64,000 bases of DNA from Alcanivorax sp. S6407 (GTDB lineage Bacteria > Pseudomonadota > Gammaproteobacteria > Pseudomonadales > Alcanivoracaceae). Within the stretch, counting starts at the first letter, position 1; the number at the start of each line of letters is the position of its first letter. Shown piece after piece: positions 18,672-27,472 of this stretch. Below the pieces are notes generated by a model, which saw nothing but the letters and a program-made list of their open reading frames with translations, ran no database searches and was not told the DNA's origin. The position numbers and the translations under genes were made by a program. The DNA lies in the NCBI RefSeq assembly GCF_023016115.1, contig NZ_JALKBH010000001.1:186001-250000 (forward strand), in the 5' to 3' direction.

Positions 18672-18794
18672 CCTGATTGGGAAGGGAAAAGGCGGATACG
18701 CCCTTTGCGCCCACGGCCCTGAATCCGGATAATCGCTCCATTGACCTTTTTATGGGCAGGCATTGCCTGCCATTTCGAGTGCGAGGACTCGCTT

Positions 18795-19925
18795 GTGAGC
18801 TATTCTGTCGTGATTTCCGGCACCGGGCTGTGGACCCCGGAGCAGACCATTACCAATGATGAGCTGGTGGCTGCCTTTAACCAGTATGTCGAGCAATTCA
18901 ATGCCGACAACGCCGAGGCCATCGCTGCCGGAGAAGTGACTGCCCTGGAGGCATCCAACTCTGCCTTTATCGAGAAGGCTTCCGGCATCAAGCAGCGCTA
19001 TGTGATCAACAAATCCGGTGTGCTGGATCCGGCCCGCCTGGCGCCTTCCATCCCGGAGCGCGGTGATGACGAACTGTCCATTCAGGCCGAGATTGCCGTC
19101 AACGCTGCCAAACAGGCATTGGGAAATGCCAATCTGACCGCCAACGATCTGGACGCGGTACTGGTAGCCTGTTCCAACATGCAGCGCGCTTACCCGGCCA
19201 TGGCCGTGGAAGTGCAGGCCGCACTGGGTATGGAGCATGGCTGGGGTTATGACATGAACGTGGCCTGTTCCAGCGCCACCTTCGGTATTCAGGCCGGTGT
19301 GGATGCCATCCGCAACGGTAGCGCCCGCCGGGTGCTGATGGTGAATCCGGAAATCTGCTCTGCGCATCTGGCCTGGCAGGATCGTGATTGCCATTTCATC
19401 TTCGGTGATGTGGCCACCGCCGTGATTCTGGAGCGCAAGGAAGACGCAACCTCAGACAACCAGTGGGAAGTGCTGGGTACCCGTCTGCAGACCAAATTCT
19501 CCAACAACATCCGCAACAACTTCGGTTTCCTGAACCGCTGTGACGAGAGCGGTGTGGGTGCCCGTGACAAGCTGTTCCGTCAGGAAGGGCGCAAGGTATT
19601 CAAGGAAGTCTGCCCCATGGTGGCCGAGCAGATCGGCTCCCATCTGGCCGACACCGAGATTGCGGTAGGAGATCTCAGCCGCATGTGGCTGCACCAGGCC
19701 AATCTGAGCATGAACGAGCTGATTTCCAAGCGCGTGCTGGGCCGCCCGGCCACCCGTGAAGAGGCCCCGGTGATTCTGGACGACTACGCCAACACCAGCT
19801 CTGCCGGTTCCATCATTGCCTTCCACAAGCACAACAGTGACCTGCCTGCCGGCAGTAACGGGGTGATTTGCTCCTTCGGGGCCGGTTATTCCATTGGCAG
19901 CGTGATCGTTAACCGCGTCAAGTAA
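18795..19925 (+). CDS. Beta-ketoacyl-ACP synthase III family (PA3286-like)
   Basis: A 376-residue thiolase-fold condensing enzyme. Catalytic residues fit FabH enzymes: Cys158 in [10 protein letters not shown], His in [13 protein letters not shown] and Asn in [11 protein letters not shown]. The protein is longer than housekeeping FabH (~320) because of an N-terminal insert ([16 protein letters not shown]). That insert and the overall sequence recall Pseudomonas PA3286, which condenses octanoyl-CoA with malonyl-ACP and shunts beta-oxidation products into fatty acid synthesis. The substrate here is inferred. Start is GTG 18795 with GAGGA seven bases upstream; a TTG at 18741 would give an unlikely extension. 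Confidence 0.85.
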   Translation: MSYSVVISGTGLWTPEQTITNDELVAAFNQYVEQFNADNAEAIAAGEVTALEASNSAFIEKASGIKQRYVINKSGVLDPARLAPSIPERGDDELSIQAEIAVNAAKQALGNANLTANDLDAVLVACSNMQRAYPAMAVEVQAALGMEHGWGYDMNVACSSATFGIQAGVDAIRNGSARRVLMVNPEICSAHLAWQDRDCHFIFGDVATAVILERKEDATSDNQWEVLGTRLQTKFSNNIRNNFGFLNRCDESGVGARDKLFRQEGRKVFKEVCPMVAEQIGSHLADTEIAVGDLSRMWLHQANLSMNELISKRVLGRPATREEAPVILDDYANTSSAGSIIAFHKHNSDLPAGSNGVICSFGAGYSIGSVIVNRVK

Positions 19926-19933
19926 CAACGCTG

Positions 19934-20008
19934 GACGCCTGACACCGGATGCTTGACGGCCTGTACCCCACAGGTATCGTCACATCCGACGTCAGGCACC
20001 ATTTTTTT
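19934..20008 (+). terminator. Terminator-like hairpin made of heptad units
   Basis: GCCTGACACCGGATG (19937-19951) pairs with CATCCGACGTCAGGC (19983-19997) in 13 of 15 positions and is followed by ATTTTTTT (20001-20008). The left arm is a run of 7-base units (GACGCCT, GACACCG, GATGCTT, GACGGCC), so a repeat array appears to serve as the terminator of the ketoacyl synthase gene. Confidence 0.6.
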
Positions 20009-20154
20009 CTCCCCCCTTCTCGTAACGTTTACCTCACAGCTGCATCTCTATATTGTCTATGACAGGTACTTCGTAAAAACGCGGTAGCCTGTGCCGCCGT
20101 TGCCTGCGTGGCCGGTGGTCTGGACACCCAAATAATGACGTATGGAGACTCAAC

Positions 20155-20442
20155 ATGGCTAAGCTGACCAAACTCAACCCCCTGGCTGCTACCGTAGGTG
20201 CTGCCGTTGTTGCCACTGCCATGGCTGCACCGGTTACTGCTGCTGAAAACCCGTTTGCTGTTTCTGACCTGAAAGCCGGCTACCAGCTGGCTGGCGACCA
20301 CGCTGAAGGCAAGTGTGGCGAAGGTAAATGTGGTGACAAGAAAGGCGAAGGTAGCTGCGGCGAGAAAGGCGGCGAGGGCAAGTGTGGTGAAGACAAAGGC
20401 GGTGAAGGAAAATGTGGCGAAGGCAAGTGTGGTAGCGCATAA
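20155..20442 (+). CDS. Copper-binding RiPP precursor with EGKCG repeats (BufA2/HvfA-like)
   Basis: A 95-residue secreted peptide precursor. It has a signal peptide ending near AAPVTAA (residue ~28), a linker AENPFAVSDLKAGYQLAGDH, and a Cys-rich low-complexity tail in which six Cys sit in EGKCG or GEGSCG motifs separated by GDKK or GEDKGG. This is the signature of the bufferin/oxazolin precursors (BufA2, HvfA), in which Cys of EGKCG motifs are converted to sulfur-containing heterocycles that bind copper. GGAG precedes ATG 20155. The next genes, 12 bases on and then overlapping, encode the DUF692 and DUF2063 partners. Six Cys-bearing motifs is a high number; the exact modification here is unknown. 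Confidence 0.85.
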   Translation: MAKLTKLNPLAATVGAAVVATAMAAPVTAAENPFAVSDLKAGYQLAGDHAEGKCGEGKCGDKKGEGSCGEKGGEGKCGEDKGGEGKCGEGKCGSA

Positions 20443-20454
20443 GGCCAGCTTGTC

Positions 20455-21300
20455 ATGAATCACAAGACACCAGTGTCCGGTGTGGGCCTGGGTCTGCGGC
20501 GGGCCCTCATGGGTCCGCTTTCCCACGCCAAATCACCCCCCTTTGATTTCATGGAAGTGGCTCCGGAAAACTGGATTCCCATGGGCGGACGCCTGGGCAA
20601 GGAATTCAGGAAGTTCACTGAGCGATTTCCTTTTGTGACCCATGGATTGAGCCTGTCTCTTGGCGGTCCGGAACCTCTGGACTTCGAGCTGCTGGCGTCC
20701 ATCAAGACCTTTCTCCGTGAGCACGATATTCGTCGATACACTGAGCACCTCAGTTACTGTAGTGATCATGGCCATCTCTATGACCTGATGCCGATTCCTT
20801 TCACGGAAGAGGCGGTGCACTACGTGGCAGACCGGGTGCGCCAGGTGCAGGACTTTCTTGAGCAGCCCATTGGCATTGAGCATGTGAGCTACTATGCCGC
20901 GCCGGGATCTGAAATGTCCGAACTCCAGTTCGTCAATGCGGTGCTGGAAGAGGCCGATTGCGAGCTGTTGCTGGATGTGAACAACGCCTACGTAAACAGT
21001 ATCAATCACGGTTATGACCCCAAGGCATTCATCAGCGGCCTGCCGGGTGAGCGCATTTGCTATGTGCACATCGCCGGGCACTTCGATGAAGCGGAGGATC
21101 TGAAAGTTGACACCCATGGTGCGGCGGTTATCGATCCTGTCTGGGAGTTGTTGCAGCATGCCTACAGTGAGTTTGGCGTTTTGCCTACCTTGCTGGAACG
21201 GGACTTCAACTTTCCGGGTGAAGATGAACTCTTTGCAGAGCTCAGAGAGATTGGCCGTTACCAGCAACTGCAGACGTCCCGGGAGCGCCAACTGGGATGA
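20455..21300 (+). CDS. DUF692 multinuclear iron oxidase (BufB/HvfB, MbnB-related)
   Basis: A 281-residue TIM-barrel enzyme of the DUF692 family, which uses two or three iron ions to turn Cys residues of a precursor peptide into oxazolone/thioamide or thiooxazole groups. Family blocks seen: DFMEVAPENWI, THGLSLSLGG, YTEHLSYCSDHGHLYDLMP, IGIEHVSYY, LLDVNNAYVNSINHGYDP, CYVHIAGHFDE, DTHGAAVIDPVWEL and LLERDFNFP. These supply the His, Glu, Asp and Asn ligands expected of the iron cluster. It sits between the precursor gene and the DUF2063 gene (ATGA overlap). The Shine-Dalgarno is weak, suggesting coupling to the precursor gene. Confidence 0.92.
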   Translation: MNHKTPVSGVGLGLRRALMGPLSHAKSPPFDFMEVAPENWIPMGGRLGKEFRKFTERFPFVTHGLSLSLGGPEPLDFELLASIKTFLREHDIRRYTEHLSYCSDHGHLYDLMPIPFTEEAVHYVADRVRQVQDFLEQPIGIEHVSYYAAPGSEMSELQFVNAVLEEADCELLLDVNNAYVNSINHGYDPKAFISGLPGERICYVHIAGHFDEAEDLKVDTHGAAVIDPVWELLQHAYSEFGVLPTLLERDFNFPGEDELFAELREIGRYQQLQTSRERQLG

Positions 21301-22064
21301 GTGACGCCGACTTCCAGCGCCTGCAACGTGCTTTTGCCGGTCATCTGCGAAACCCCGCTACCCATTCTGCCCCTGAGGGTATTGAAGAGCGGCGGCTGGA
21401 AATTTATCGCAATCTGTTTTTCAACAACGTAAACGGCTTTATCGAGCAGGGTTTTCCGGTTCTTTTTTCGCTGTTGGACGCCGAGCGCTGGCAGCGATTG
21501 GTACGGGGATTCTTCGAGCATCATGCCTGCCAGAGCCCCTATTTTCTGGAAATTCCCCAGGAGTTTGTCAGTTATCTGGCCACGGGGCAGGGCACGGAAG
21601 AGGGGGATCCACCTTTCCTGCTGGAGCTTGCTCATTATGAGTGGATGGAATTGGTGCTGGATGCCTCCACCGAGTGCTTTCCGGAAGCGGGTTTCCATCC
21701 TGAAGGCGACTTGCTGCGTGCCATCCCGCAACTCAGCCCGTTGCATACGGTACTGTCCTATCACTATCCCGTGCATGAGATCTGTGCGGATTTCCAGCCT
21801 GATGCCCCGTTGCCGCAGCCGGTCTGGCTGCTGGTCTATCGTAACCGTGAAGACCAGGTGCGCTTTATGGAGATCAATGCGCCCACGGCAAGGTTGCTGC
21901 AACTGATTGACAATAATCCGTTGCTGACTGGTGCAGAGGTTGTGAGCCTGCTGGCCGGTGAAATGCAGTTTGACGAAGAAAAGCTGGCCGAATTTTCCCG
22001 TGGCATTCTGCAGCAACTGCGCGAGCGGGATATTCTTATCGGGACAACGCTGAAAAGTTGTTAA
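21297..22064 (+). CDS. DUF2063 RiPP recognition partner (BufC/HvfC, MbnC-like)
   Basis: A 255-residue protein of the DUF2063 family. The N-terminal helical domain (FQRLQRAFAGHLRNP...ERRLEIYRNLFFNNVNGFIEQGFPVLFSLL) is typical and is thought to recognise the precursor peptide and present it to the DUF692 enzyme as a heterodimer. A C-terminal ~100-residue domain (WLLVYRNREDQVRFMEINAPTARLLQLI) resembles the RiPP-recognition-like half of HvfC. The start overlaps the DUF692 stop by four bases (ATGA), so the two are translationally coupled. No DoxX-type gene follows, unlike the four-gene HvfABCD layout. Confidence 0.9.
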   Translation: MSDADFQRLQRAFAGHLRNPATHSAPEGIEERRLEIYRNLFFNNVNGFIEQGFPVLFSLLDAERWQRLVRGFFEHHACQSPYFLEIPQEFVSYLATGQGTEEGDPPFLLELAHYEWMELVLDASTECFPEAGFHPEGDLLRAIPQLSPLHTVLSYHYPVHEICADFQPDAPLPQPVWLLVYRNREDQVRFMEINAPTARLLQLIDNNPLLTGAEVVSLLAGEMQFDEEKLAEFSRGILQQLRERDILIGTTLKSC

Positions 22065-22205
22065 GCCGGAAGTGTGTTTCGGGGAATGTGTATAACCTGT
22101 CGCAGTTGCGTAACCCGGTGGCGGCTGCCCTGTTCCCGACGCGGGCGGCATGGCTATAATGCGTCGTTCAAATCTACGCCGGAGGGTAGGCCTCCGGTCA
22201 CCGGG

Positions 22206-22985
22206 GTGTTTGTGCGCTACCTGTTTCTGACATTGCTGCTGAGCTTGCCGCTGCCGATCCTTGCGGAAGAAGAGGACGACTGGGGTGAGGCGACCACGGC
22301 CTTTGATGCTCCAGCCGGAGAAGACCAGTACGCGGATCCCTGGGAAGGGATCAACCGCAAGGTCTTTGCCTTCAACGAAACATTGGACAAGTACGGTCTC
22401 AAGCCCGTGGCGCAGGGCTATCGCAAGGTTACCCCGCAATGGATGGATGACACCGTCACCCGCTTCTATGAGAACCTGCGTGATTTCCGCAGCGGCCTGA
22501 ACAGTATCCTGCAATGGCGCTGGAATCATGTGGGGCAGAACTGGGGGCGTTTCGCAGTCAACAGCACCCTTGGCATTGGCGGCCTGTTTGATGTGGCCAC
22601 AAAGGTGAACCTGCGCAAGCACAATACCGACCTGGGACTCACCTTCGCCCGCTGGGGTATTCCGGAAGGCCCGTACATGGTGTTGCCGTTCTGGGGGCCT
22701 TCCACAGGGCGTGACGCCGCGGCGATTCTGCCCGAGGACTACATGCGTCTGCGTCACTATATAGAGCATGACCTGACCCGGCACAGCTTCACTGCAACCT
22801 ATATTGTGGATCTGCGGGCAGACCTGCTGGATCTCGAGCGAAACATCGTCGGCGACCGCTACACCTTCCTGCGCAACGCCTACCTGCAACGCCGCCGCTT
22901 CGAAACCGGCGACATGCCGTCCCTGCGCTTCCCGGATATCGAGTCGCGGGACAGTGAGTTGGAGCAGGAGTATGAGGACTGGTGA
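22206..22985 (+). CDS. MlaA/VacJ-family phospholipid-transport protein, no lipobox cysteine
   Basis: MlaA removes mislocalised phospholipids from the outer leaflet of the outer membrane and passes them to the MlaC shuttle. The translation carries the family core (YADPWEGINRKVFAFNETLDKYGLKPVAQGYRKVTPQW, RFAVNSTLGIGGLFDVA, LGLTFARWGIPEGPYMVLPFWGPSTGRDA). I place the start at GTG 22206 (VFVRYLFLTLLLSLPLPILA), giving 259 residues with a cleavable signal peptide. There is no Cys at the cleavage site, whereas E. coli MlaA is a lipoprotein. Start choice is uncertain because GGAGG (22181-22185) is ~20 bases away. A TATAAT (22155-22160) upstream suggests its own promoter. Confidence 0.85.
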   Translation: MFVRYLFLTLLLSLPLPILAEEEDDWGEATTAFDAPAGEDQYADPWEGINRKVFAFNETLDKYGLKPVAQGYRKVTPQWMDDTVTRFYENLRDFRSGLNSILQWRWNHVGQNWGRFAVNSTLGIGGLFDVATKVNLRKHNTDLGLTFARWGIPEGPYMVLPFWGPSTGRDAAAILPEDYMRLRHYIEHDLTRHSFTATYIVDLRADLLDLERNIVGDRYTFLRNAYLQRRRFETGDMPSLRFPDIESRDSELEQEYEDW

Positions 22986-22990
22986 GGCAG

Positions 22991-23150
22991 TTAACAGTTA
23001 ACAGTGAATAGTGAACAGCTGCGCGAGCAGCGCTTTTCTTGATTTGTAAGCAATGAGGCCGCGCCCAACTCTTGGACGCGGCCTCATACGTTTAAAAGCC
23101 TGAATGCGCTAACAGCGCACTGTTAACTATTCACTGTTCACTGTTAACTG
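22991..23150. repeat. Heptad-array element with GC hairpin core
   Basis: Left array 22991-23018 (TTAACAG twice, TGAATAG, TGAACAG); right array 23120-23150 (CTGTTAA, CTATTCA, CTGTTCA, CTGTTAA, CTG). Between them is a hairpin, GAGGCCGCG on one side and CGCGGCCTC on the other, near 23055-23087. The right array encodes the last residues and the stop codon of the TerB-like gene. Confidence 0.85.
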
Positions 23151-23574
23151 CTTTCATCTTTGCCCTTATATAGTCCCCATGCGAGACATAAAGCAGGTCG
23201 CTGACGCGGCGGATCAGGTGTTCTTCGTGGTGGTCGGCGTGGCCGTCGGCGGCGGCCATGGTCCACATGTCTTCGATCAGTTTGACGCGGGTTTCCGGGT
23301 CCCAGTGTTCGCGTAATGGGGCGGTGAACTCGAACAGGTCGGTGGCCCGGTGGACCCGGCTTTCCAGCTCGCCGAGGATATCCTGCATCTCAGCCGGGTC
23401 CAGGTGCCAGCGGTTCTGTACGGTGTCGATCAGATGTCGGGATTCCTCCTTGTCCACTTCTCCGTCCGTGCGCGCCACTTCCAGCAGCAGTGCTGCAGCG
23501 GCGCGATGCAGATCGTGCTGCGAGGTTTCGGGGGTGTGGTTGTCAGTTCCGAACAGTTTTGTCAGCCAGCGCAA
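23131..23574 (-). CDS. TerB-like domain protein
   Basis: A 147-residue, mostly helical protein with a TerB fold of the DjlA N-terminal type: LLLEVARTDGEVDKEESRHLIDTVQ and a second acidic repeat IEDMWTMAAADGHADHHEEHLIRRVSDLL, which may bind metal. Function is unknown; TerB proteins are linked to tellurite resistance and envelope stress. The start is TTG 23574 with AAGGAT upstream, nine bases after the transaldolase stop, so it is probably the second gene of a talB operon. The last residues (AVNSEQ) and the stop lie inside a heptad-repeat array, so this end may have been remodelled by the repeat. Confidence 0.8.
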   Translation of the reverse strand: MRWLTKLFGTDNHTPETSQHDLHRAAAALLLEVARTDGEVDKEESRHLIDTVQNRWHLDPAEMQDILGELESRVHRATDLFEFTAPLREHWDPETRVKLIEDMWTMAAADGHADHHEEHLIRRVSDLLYVSHGDYIRAKMKAVNSEQ

Positions 23575-23583
23575 ATCAGATCC

Positions 23584-24519
23584 TTATTTCAACAGTGATT
23601 CCAGGGCCAACTGATCCTGTGCAAAGCGGCGAATGCCGTCTGCCAAAAGATCGCAGGCCATGGGGTCGTCATTCATTTCCCAGCGGAACAGGGCCTCAGT
23701 TACCGGTTGCCAGTTATCATCCGGGGTGACCAGTTCCGGATCCAGTATTCGGGTAAGACTGCCATCCCGGCCGGCAAGTTCCTCCAGCAGGGCTGGGCTG
23801 ATGGTGAGCTTGTCACAGCCAGCCAGGGCTTCGATCTGGTCGGCGTTGCGGAAGCTGGCGCCCATGACGATGGTGTCGAGCCCGCGAGCCTTGAAGGTGT
23901 TAAAGATGTCGCGCACGGAGAGTACCCCCGGGTCGTCATCCGGATGGTTGATCTCCATGCCATTCTTGCGGTGCCAGTCGTAAATGCGGCCGACAAACGG
24001 GGAGATCAGCGTAGCCCCGGCTTCTGCCGCTGCCAGTGCCTGGGCCTGGTTGAATACCAGGGTGACATTACAGCGGGTGCCTTCTTCTTCCAGAATCTGG
24101 GCGGCACGGATGCCTTCCCAGGTGGCGGCAATCTTGATCAGGATACGTGACGGGTCGACTTCCAGCTCGCGGTAGATGCTGATCAGTCGGCGTGCCTTTT
24201 CCACCGTGGCGCGGGTATCAAAAGACAGCCGCGCATCGACTTCGGTAGAAACCAGCCCGGGTACCCGCTCCAGAATGGCCTGGCCAGCCAGGCAGGCACT
24301 GGTATCGGTGAGCCAGTCCAATTCACCGGCGTGCCCCAGTGCTGCGCTCAACTCCACGGCCTTGTCCAGCAGCTCCCGGTAACGTTCATCCCGCGCCGCG
24401 GCCAGCAGCAGGGAGGGGTTGGTGGTGGCATCTTCCGGGGCCAACGCGGCGATCATGTCGAGATCGCCAGTATCGGCGACAAGGGATGTCCATTGGGCAA
24501 GCTGTTCGCGTTTGTTCAC
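23584..24519 (-). CDS. tal: Transaldolase
   Basis: Transaldolase moves a dihydroxyacetone unit between sugar phosphates in the non-oxidative pentose phosphate pathway. The sequence has the class I features: VADTGDLDMIAALAPEDATTNPSLLL, the Schiff-base Lys in RILIKIAATWEGIRAAQILE, CNVTLVFNQAQALAAAEAGATLISPFVGRI and VMGASFRNADQIEALAGCDKLTISPALLEEL. GTG 24519 (giving MNKREQLAQW, 311 residues) is preferred since AAGGAAC lies just upstream and the N-terminus then matches TalB; ATG 24543 would add eight residues but has no ribosome-binding site. Confidence 0.93.
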   Translation of the reverse strand: MNKREQLAQWTSLVADTGDLDMIAALAPEDATTNPSLLLAAARDERYRELLDKAVELSAALGHAGELDWLTDTSACLAGQAILERVPGLVSTEVDARLSFDTRATVEKARRLISIYRELEVDPSRILIKIAATWEGIRAAQILEEEGTRCNVTLVFNQAQALAAAEAGATLISPFVGRIYDWHRKNGMEINHPDDDPGVLSVRDIFNTFKARGLDTIVMGASFRNADQIEALAGCDKLTISPALLEELAGRDGSLTRILDPELVTPDDNWQPVTEALFRWEMNDDPMACDLLADGIRRFAQDQLALESLLK

Positions 24520-24607
24520 GGTTTCCGTTCCTTGTGTTGTCATGGAGCGCACGTTACTGGCTCGGCATGACAGAATGCTGACTCGTAGTGCCACGAAAGG
24601 CGCTGAG

Positions 24608-24767
24608 TTCAAAGTTTAAAGTTCAAAGTTGAAAAGCGCGGTATAGATCAATGCAAGATTTGAACCGACGGTGCTGCGCTTCAGGGGCCGGGCAGCGCGG
24701 AGGTGGAGCGCCGATATCCAGCCAGGCCTTGGCCTCGCGTTTCAACTTTGAACTTTAAACTTTCAAC
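24608..24767. repeat. Heptad-array element (TTCAAAG/TTTAAAG type)
   Basis: Left array 24608-24635 (TTCAAAG, TTTAAAG, TTCAAAG, TTGAAAA) and right array 24740-24767 (TTTCAAC, TTTGAAC, TTTAAAC, TTTCAAC), inverted with respect to each other around ~104 bases rich in GC. No gene is seen between transaldolase and dusA apart from this element. Confidence 0.85.
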
Positions 24768-24817
24768 TGATTCCCGCGCATGACGATCTGTACAGCGCGG
24801 TAGTCGATGCCTACAGG

Positions 24818-25810
24818 CTAAGGCAGTTGCGCCAGAGCGTCCATCAGCACTTGTGGTGTCGTGTCTGGCTTGTGCATGTTCTCGCTGAGATGGCGGCGGA
24901 ACTTGCGGGCGCCGGGTTCACCCTGGAACAGGTTAAGAATGTGGCGAAGGGCATGTTTCGGGGCATGGCCCAGGGCGTAGCGGTGTTCCACGTAAGGCAG
25001 GAACTGCTCGGCGATCGCTCTGCGGTTGGGGACAGGGCGGTCATCGCCGAACACCACCCGGTCGGCATCGGCGAGGAAATAGGGGTTCTGATAGGCCTCG
25101 CGACCGATCATTACGCCGTCCACTTCGCCCATGTGGTCGTGAACTTCCTGAAGGGTCTTTACGCCGCCGTTGAGGATGATTTCCAGGTGCGGGAAAGCCT
25201 GCTTGATGGCATAGGCACGCTGGTAGATCAGCGGCGGGATTTCCCGGTTTTCCTTGGGCGACAGACCGGACAGGATGGCCTTGCGGGCATGAATGGTCAG
25301 GCTGGTGCAGCCGGCCTGTTCCATGCGCTCGACAAAGCGGAGCAGAAAATCGTAGTCGTCCTGGTCATCAATGCCGATACGGGTCTTCACGGTGACAGGC
25401 ACTGATACCGCTGCCTGCATGGCTTCCACACAGCTCCCCACCAGCTCGGGTTCTGCCATGAGAATGGCGCCGATCTTGCCCTGCTGAACCCGGTCAGACG
25501 GGCAACCCACGTTCAGATTGATCTCGTCATAACCATACTGCTCGCTGATGCGGGCCGCTTCTGCCAGTTGCTGTGGATCGCTGCCGCCCAGCTGCAGGGC
25601 CACCGGGTGTTCTTCATCATTGAAAGAGAGAAATCGGTCCCTATCGCCATGAACAATGGCCTGGGCCACCACCATTTCGGTGTAGAGCAGGGTATGGCGG
25701 GTGATCAGGCGTGCCAGAAAGCGGTAATCCCGGGTGGTCCAGTCCATCATCGGCGCGACGCTGAGGCGTCGGTCGAGGGGCGGGGCAGAGACGGTCTGGC
25801 TGGCTGACAT
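24818..25810 (-). CDS. dusA: tRNA-dihydrouridine(20/20a) synthase DusA
   Basis: An FMN enzyme that reduces uridines 20 and 20a in the tRNA D-loop. The 330-residue product has the DusA N-terminus RRLSVAPMMDWTTRDYRFLARLITRHTLLYTEMV, the catalytic Cys motif NLNVGCPSDRVQQGKIGAILM, PVTVKTRIGIDDQDDY, TIHARKAILSGLSPKENREIPPL and LNGGVKTLQEVHDHMGEVDGVMIGREAYQNPYFLAD. ATG 25810 (MSASQTVSAPPL) gives the usual length; a longer reading to 25954 overlaps the divergent sulP promoter. Catalytic and flavin motifs are intact. Confidence 0.94.
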   Translation of the reverse strand: MSASQTVSAPPLDRRLSVAPMMDWTTRDYRFLARLITRHTLLYTEMVVAQAIVHGDRDRFLSFNDEEHPVALQLGGSDPQQLAEAARISEQYGYDEINLNVGCPSDRVQQGKIGAILMAEPELVGSCVEAMQAAVSVPVTVKTRIGIDDQDDYDFLLRFVERMEQAGCTSLTIHARKAILSGLSPKENREIPPLIYQRAYAIKQAFPHLEIILNGGVKTLQEVHDHMGEVDGVMIGREAYQNPYFLADADRVVFGDDRPVPNRRAIAEQFLPYVEHRYALGHAPKHALRHILNLFQGEPGARKFRRHLSENMHKPDTTPQVLMDALAQLP

Positions 25811-25974
25811 GGGGCTTTGACGGGCTGAAAACGGGGCCGCATTGTCGCATGTTGTGCCCGCGGGGCGTAGCCCCTCCGACCACTTGCCTGTCTCAGAGGG
25901 GGCGAATCTGCTAGACTCCGCGCCCTTTCCCGGCCCGCCAAGGGCCGACATCACCAGTATTACAGGGTTTGACC

Positions 25975-27456
25975 ATGCTTCGTACTATTCAGCAGGAATG
26001 GTTCAGCAATCTTCGTGGTGATCTGCTGGCCGGCACCGTGGTGGCGTTGGCACTGATTCCTGAAGCGATTGCGTTCTCCATCATCGCCGGGGTAGATCCG
26101 AAAGTCGGGCTGTACGCCTCTTTCTGTATTGCTGCGGTATCCGCTTTTGCGGGTGGTCGACCGGGCATGATTTCCGCCGCTACCGGTGCCATGGCGCTGG
26201 TCATGGTGACGCTGGTGAAGGATCACGGCTTGCAGTATCTGCTGGCCGCCACGGTGCTGACCGGCTGTTTCCAGATCATCGCGGGCTTTCTCAAGCTCGG
26301 CGGGCTGATGCGTTTCGTGTCCCGGTCGGTGGTGACCGGTTTCGTGAATGCCCTGGCGATACTGATTTTCATGGCCCAGTTGCCGGAACTGTACGGCGTG
26401 ACCTGGCACGTTTACGCCATGGTGGCCGCCGGACTGGCGATCATCTATCTGCTCCCGCTGCTGACGACGGCGGTACCGTCGCCGCTGATCTGCATCATTG
26501 TGATCACCGGCGTGGCCATGTTCCTGGGGCTTGATGTGCCCACTGTCGGGGACAAGGGCGAACTGCCTGACAGCCTGCCGGTATTCCTGTTGCCGGATAT
26601 CCCGCTGAATATGGAAACCCTGCAGATTATCCTGCCGTACTCCCTGGCTCTGGCAGTGGTGGGTCTGCTGGAATCCATGATGACCGCCACCATTGTCGAT
26701 GACATGACCGATACCGAGAGCGACAAGAACCGTGAGTGCAAGGGGCAGGGCCTTGCCAACATCTTCTCCGGCTTCTTTGGTGGCATGGCGGGCTGTGCCA
26801 TGATTGGCCAGTCGGTGATCAACGTGAAATCCGGCGGTCGCAAGCGCCTTTCTACCCTGTTTGCCGGCTGTTTCCTGCTGGTACTGGTGGTGTTCCTGGG
26901 CAAGTGGGTGTCGCAGATTCCCATGGCGGCACTGGTAGCCGTCATGATCATGGTGTCCATCGGGACTTTCAGCTGGGAATCCATTACCAATATGGCCAAA
27001 CATCCGGCCAGCAGTACTGTGGTGATGCTGGCCACCGTCACCGCCACGGTGGCGACCCATAACCTGGCGATCGGTGTGGGCATCGGTGTGATCCTCAGCG
27101 CCTTGTTCTATGCCAACAAGGTGGGCCGGATCTTCTATGTGAAAGCCACCGAGAGTGAACAGGATGGTCACCGGGTCTATGAAGTGGTGGGCCAGGTGTT
27201 CTTTACCTCCGCCGAGCAGTTCGTCTCTTCCTTTGATTTCAAGGAAGCCATTGATAAGGTCAGCATTGATGTGCACCGCGCCCATTTCTGGGATATCACC
27301 GCCATCGGCGCGCTGGACAAGGTAGTGATCAAGTTCCGTCGTGAAGGCACCGAGGTGGATATCATTGGCTTGAATGAAGCCAGCGCCACACTGGTGGACA
27401 AATTCGGCGTGCATGACAAGCCTGCCGAAGTCGAAAAACTGATGGGTGGCCACTGA
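25975..27456 (+). CDS. SulP-family anion transporter with STAS domain
   Basis: A 493-residue inner-membrane transporter of the SulP (SLC26) family: about 11-12 membrane segments from [38 protein letters not shown] to ~385, then a cytoplasmic STAS domain ([54 protein letters not shown]). The substrate cannot be read from sequence; bicarbonate (BicA-like) or sulfate are the main options, and the universal stress protein gene 16 bases downstream is a common partner of the bicarbonate-type clade. Start ATG 25975 with AGGG upstream; TTG 25969 is an alternative. Confidence 0.9.
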   Translation: MLRTIQQEWFSNLRGDLLAGTVVALALIPEAIAFSIIAGVDPKVGLYASFCIAAVSAFAGGRPGMISAATGAMALVMVTLVKDHGLQYLLAATVLTGCFQIIAGFLKLGGLMRFVSRSVVTGFVNALAILIFMAQLPELYGVTWHVYAMVAAGLAIIYLLPLLTTAVPSPLICIIVITGVAMFLGLDVPTVGDKGELPDSLPVFLLPDIPLNMETLQIILPYSLALAVVGLLESMMTATIVDDMTDTESDKNRECKGQGLANIFSGFFGGMAGCAMIGQSVINVKSGGRKRLSTLFAGCFLLVLVVFLGKWVSQIPMAALVAVMIMVSIGTFSWESITNMAKHPASSTVVMLATVTATVATHNLAIGVGIGVILSALFYANKVGRIFYVKATESEQDGHRVYEVVGQVFFTSAEQFVSSFDFKEAIDKVSIDVHRAHFWDITAIGALDKVVIKFRREGTEVDIIGLNEASATLVDKFGVHDKPAEVEKLMGGH

Positions 27457-27472
27457 GCCAGGGAGAGCAGCA

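Noticed and set aside
20155-22064. Methanobactin operon
   Set aside because: DUF692 is related to MbnB, but the precursor has a signal peptide and EGKCG repeats instead of a methanobactin core, and transporters or MbnN/MbnX-type genes are absent.
22074-22205. ATG start at 22074 for the MlaA-like gene
   Set aside because: The added 44 residues are Arg/Cys-rich without a signal peptide and contain the TATAAT promoter-like site; the hydrophobic signal begins at 22206.
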